A stretch of DNA of 64,000 nt from Cauispirillum nitrogeniifigens (lineage in GTDB: Bacteria > Pseudomonadota > Alphaproteobacteria > Rhodospirillales > Rhodospirillaceae). Every line of letters starts with the position of its first letter. Position 1 is the stretch's first letter. The position numbers and the translations under genes were made by a program. Location: contig NZ_JBLOOT010000008.1 of NCBI RefSeq assembly GCF_049800675.1, positions 62,001 through 126,000 on the forward strand, in the 5' to 3' direction. Positions 62,740 to 64,000 of the stretch are shown here, one piece after another. The notes beneath the pieces are model-generated. The model made no database searches, was not told where the DNA came from, and saw only the letters and a program-made list of their open reading frames with translations.

Positions 62740-63159
62740 GTGCCGTCGCCCACTTCCCCCCCGTCCACGCCGACGCCGCCCCGCGAGCTGAAGGCGCGCC
62801 TGCGCTTCAAGCGGGGCGACGCGCTGGTGCTCGGCCCCGGCCGCATCGAGCTGATGGAGGCGGTCGCGCAGTGCGGCTCCATCTCCGGCGCGGCGCGGGC
62901 CATGGGCATGTCCTATCGCCGCGCCTGGCTGCTGATCGACGAGGTCAACTCGGCCTTCGCCCGGCCGCTGGTGGAATCGGTGGCCGGCGGGCGGCGGGGC
63001 GGCGGCGCCCGGCTGACCGAAGCCGGCATCGCCGTGGTCGCCGCCTACCGCCGCATGCTCGCCGCCGCCGACAAGGCCATGGCCGCCGACCGCGTCATGA
63101 TCGAGGCCCTGCTGCGCCGCGACCCGCCCGCGCCCCGCAAGGACGACGGGCGGGAGTAG
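62740..63159 (+). CDS. ModE-like winged-helix regulator (DNA-binding domain only)
   Basis: 139 residues from a GTG at 62740 with AGGGG 9 bp upstream. LysR-type winged HTH as in ModE: RIELMEAVAQCGSISGAARA, MGMSYRRAWLLIDEVNSAF, and RGGGARLTEAGIAVVAAYRR. It lacks the C-terminal molybdate-binding (MOP) domains, so it may not sense molybdate itself. An in-frame ATG at 62608 would add a low-complexity Pro tail and lies right after the terminator. Confidence 0.85.
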   Translation: MPSPTSPPSTPTPPRELKARLRFKRGDALVLGPGRIELMEAVAQCGSISGAARAMGMSYRRAWLLIDEVNSAFARPLVESVAGGRRGGGARLTEAGIAVVAAYRRMLAAADKAMAADRVMIEALLRRDPPAPRKDDGRE

Positions 63160-63164
63160 GCCGC

Positions 63165-63737
63165 CTACCGATTCAGGCCGTGGTATTCGGGGTTGGGGAT
63201 CATGTCCAGCCCGTGGGCCATGCGGTTGGTGTAGTTGAAGAACGCCGCCGTGTCGGTGATGTCGAAGATGTCCTGGTCGGAGAAGCCGGCGGCGCGCAGG
63301 GCGGCACGGTCGTCCTCGCCGATGTCATGCGGCGTCTTGGTCATCTTCCAGGCGTAGTCGAGCATGGCGCGCTGGCGCGGCTCCAGCTCGGCCACCCGGT
63401 AGTTCATCACCATCATTTCGCCCAGCTGCGCGTCGCCCGAAAGCTGCCGCACCGCCTGGCCGTGGGCGACGAGGCAGTAGTAGCAGTGGTTGGCCGACGA
63501 CACGACGACGGCGATCATCTCGCGCTCCAGCTTCGACAGGCCCGACGGCGCCAGCATGAGCTGGTTGTAGAACTGGCTGAAGGCGCGCAGCTTGTCGGGA
63601 TTGCCGGTGTAGGCCTTCAGCACGTTGGGCACCATGCCCAGCTTGTCCTCGCACACGGCGAAGTACTTGGCGATGTCCTCGGGCAGGTCCGGGGTCTCGG
63701 GCAGGGCGATGCGAACGACGTGATCCGGCTGGGGCAT
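63165..63737 (-). CDS. AhpD-like/carboxymuconolactone decarboxylase-family peroxidase-related protein
   Basis: 190 residues. CMD domain with the CxxC-type active site in SSANHCYYCLVAHG (Cys85, Cys88, His92). The order NPDKLRAFSQFYNQLML, LSKLEREMIAVVVSSANHC, NYTNRMAHGLDMIPNPEY is that of the YciW/peroxidase-related subgroup. Likely a thiol peroxidase or disulfide reductase in the cytoplasm. Tail-to-tail with the ModE-like gene, 5 bp apart. Confidence 0.9.
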   Translation of the reverse strand: MPQPDHVVRIALPETPDLPEDIAKYFAVCEDKLGMVPNVLKAYTGNPDKLRAFSQFYNQLMLAPSGLSKLEREMIAVVVSSANHCYYCLVAHGQAVRQLSGDAQLGEMMVMNYRVAELEPRQRAMLDYAWKMTKTPHDIGEDDRAALRAAGFSDQDIFDITDTAAFFNYTNRMAHGLDMIPNPEYHGLNR

Positions 63738-63813
63738 TGGAGGTCCTCCCGTGTTTTCTGGTTTGGTGGGGCGTTAGTGTGCAAAACGCGGCCCCGGCAG
63801 AAAAGGCTTTTCC

Positions 63814-64000
63814 ATGAAGGCGCTTGCGGTCGTGCTGGCGATGATGGTGCTGGCCGCCCCCCAGGGGGCGGCGGCGATCGACCTGCACGCCTTGTGGCAC
63901 GACCGCTGTCAAGGCTGCCACGGCCACGCCGGCGCCTTCGCCCGCGAGCGCGCGCCGCTGCGTGACGGCCTGGAAGCCTTCCTCGCCGGCCATCGCGGCG
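63814..64000 (+). CDS. Cytochrome c-like protein, 5' part
   Basis: Starts at ATG 63814 with AAAAGG upstream and runs off the window. Signal peptide (MKALAVVLAMMVLAAPQGAA) then a heme-binding CxxCH motif in HDRCQGCHGHAG near residue 32. Probably a periplasmic monoheme cytochrome c; partner unknown. Confidence 0.8.
   Translation, partial: MKALAVVLAMMVLAAPQGAAAIDLHALWHDRCQGCHGHAGAFARERAPLRDGLEAFLAGHRG

Overview
The window is about 70% GC chromosomal DNA. It most likely comes from an alphaproteobacterium of the Rhodospirillales type. The inference rests on gene content and order: ffs-dnaX-ybaB-recR; dapF-mtaB-ftsY downstream of a CdnL/CarD gene; fdxA; and rplU-rpmA-obgE-proB-proA-nadD-rsfS-rlmH. 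Codon use is strongly GC-biased and there are many PAS-type sensor kinases. No species can be named from sequence alone.

Region 1 (1-6.6 kb) holds the end of a phospholipase D-like protein fused to a VTT membrane domain, a kdpDE pair whose KdpD has lost both nucleotide-binding motifs, a MerR regulator divergent from a short CDF-type metal transporter, and an L,D-transpeptidase. Region 2 (6.6-15.3 kb) is a six-gene minus-strand operon with overlapping stop/start codons: three pseudopilin-like proteins, a lytic transglycosylase/TPR protein and two PilT/PilU retraction ATPases. Two of the pseudopilins carry very large C-terminal regions that look like L-type-lectin/concanavalin jelly rolls. This is the best candidate for an undescribed system: a pilus-like appendage displaying putative glycan-binding tips. 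An ankyrin protein and a DUF938 methyltransferase lie upstream.

Region 3 (16.8-34.8 kb) is mostly housekeeping: TerB-like protein, 7Fe ferredoxin, CarD, dapF-mtaB-ftsY, an EamA exporter, nudC with a HEAT-repeat protein, SRP RNA, dnaX-ybaB-recR, a parvulin-type PPIase, secA, a hybrid histidine kinase and tRNA-Leu(TAA).

Region 4 (34,735-43,912) is a 9.2 kb integrated element in the tRNA-Leu gene, bounded by 58-bp direct repeats with one mismatch. It encodes a 5-methylcytosine methyltransferase, a convergent putative restriction endonuclease, a relaxase with a MobC-like partner, small accessory proteins, a RepA/primase-type replication protein and a tyrosine integrase. Two multibranched palindromic structures lie in its non-coding core. 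It looks like an integrative mobilizable element with plasmid-like replication and a restriction-modification cargo.

Region 5 (43.9-50.2 kb) is the rlmH-to-rplU ribosome/proline/NAD cluster on the minus strand, then tRNA-Ser(CGA). Region 6 (50.3-64 kb) is a signalling cluster: a VTT protein, a CheY-like regulator with a PAS kinase, an orphan solute-binding protein, a 1273-residue multi-PAS kinase, a PAS kinase, two convergent LuxR-type regulators lacking the phospho-acceptor Asp, a ModE-like regulator behind a strongly structured leader with an intrinsic terminator, an AhpD-like protein and the start of a cytochrome c.
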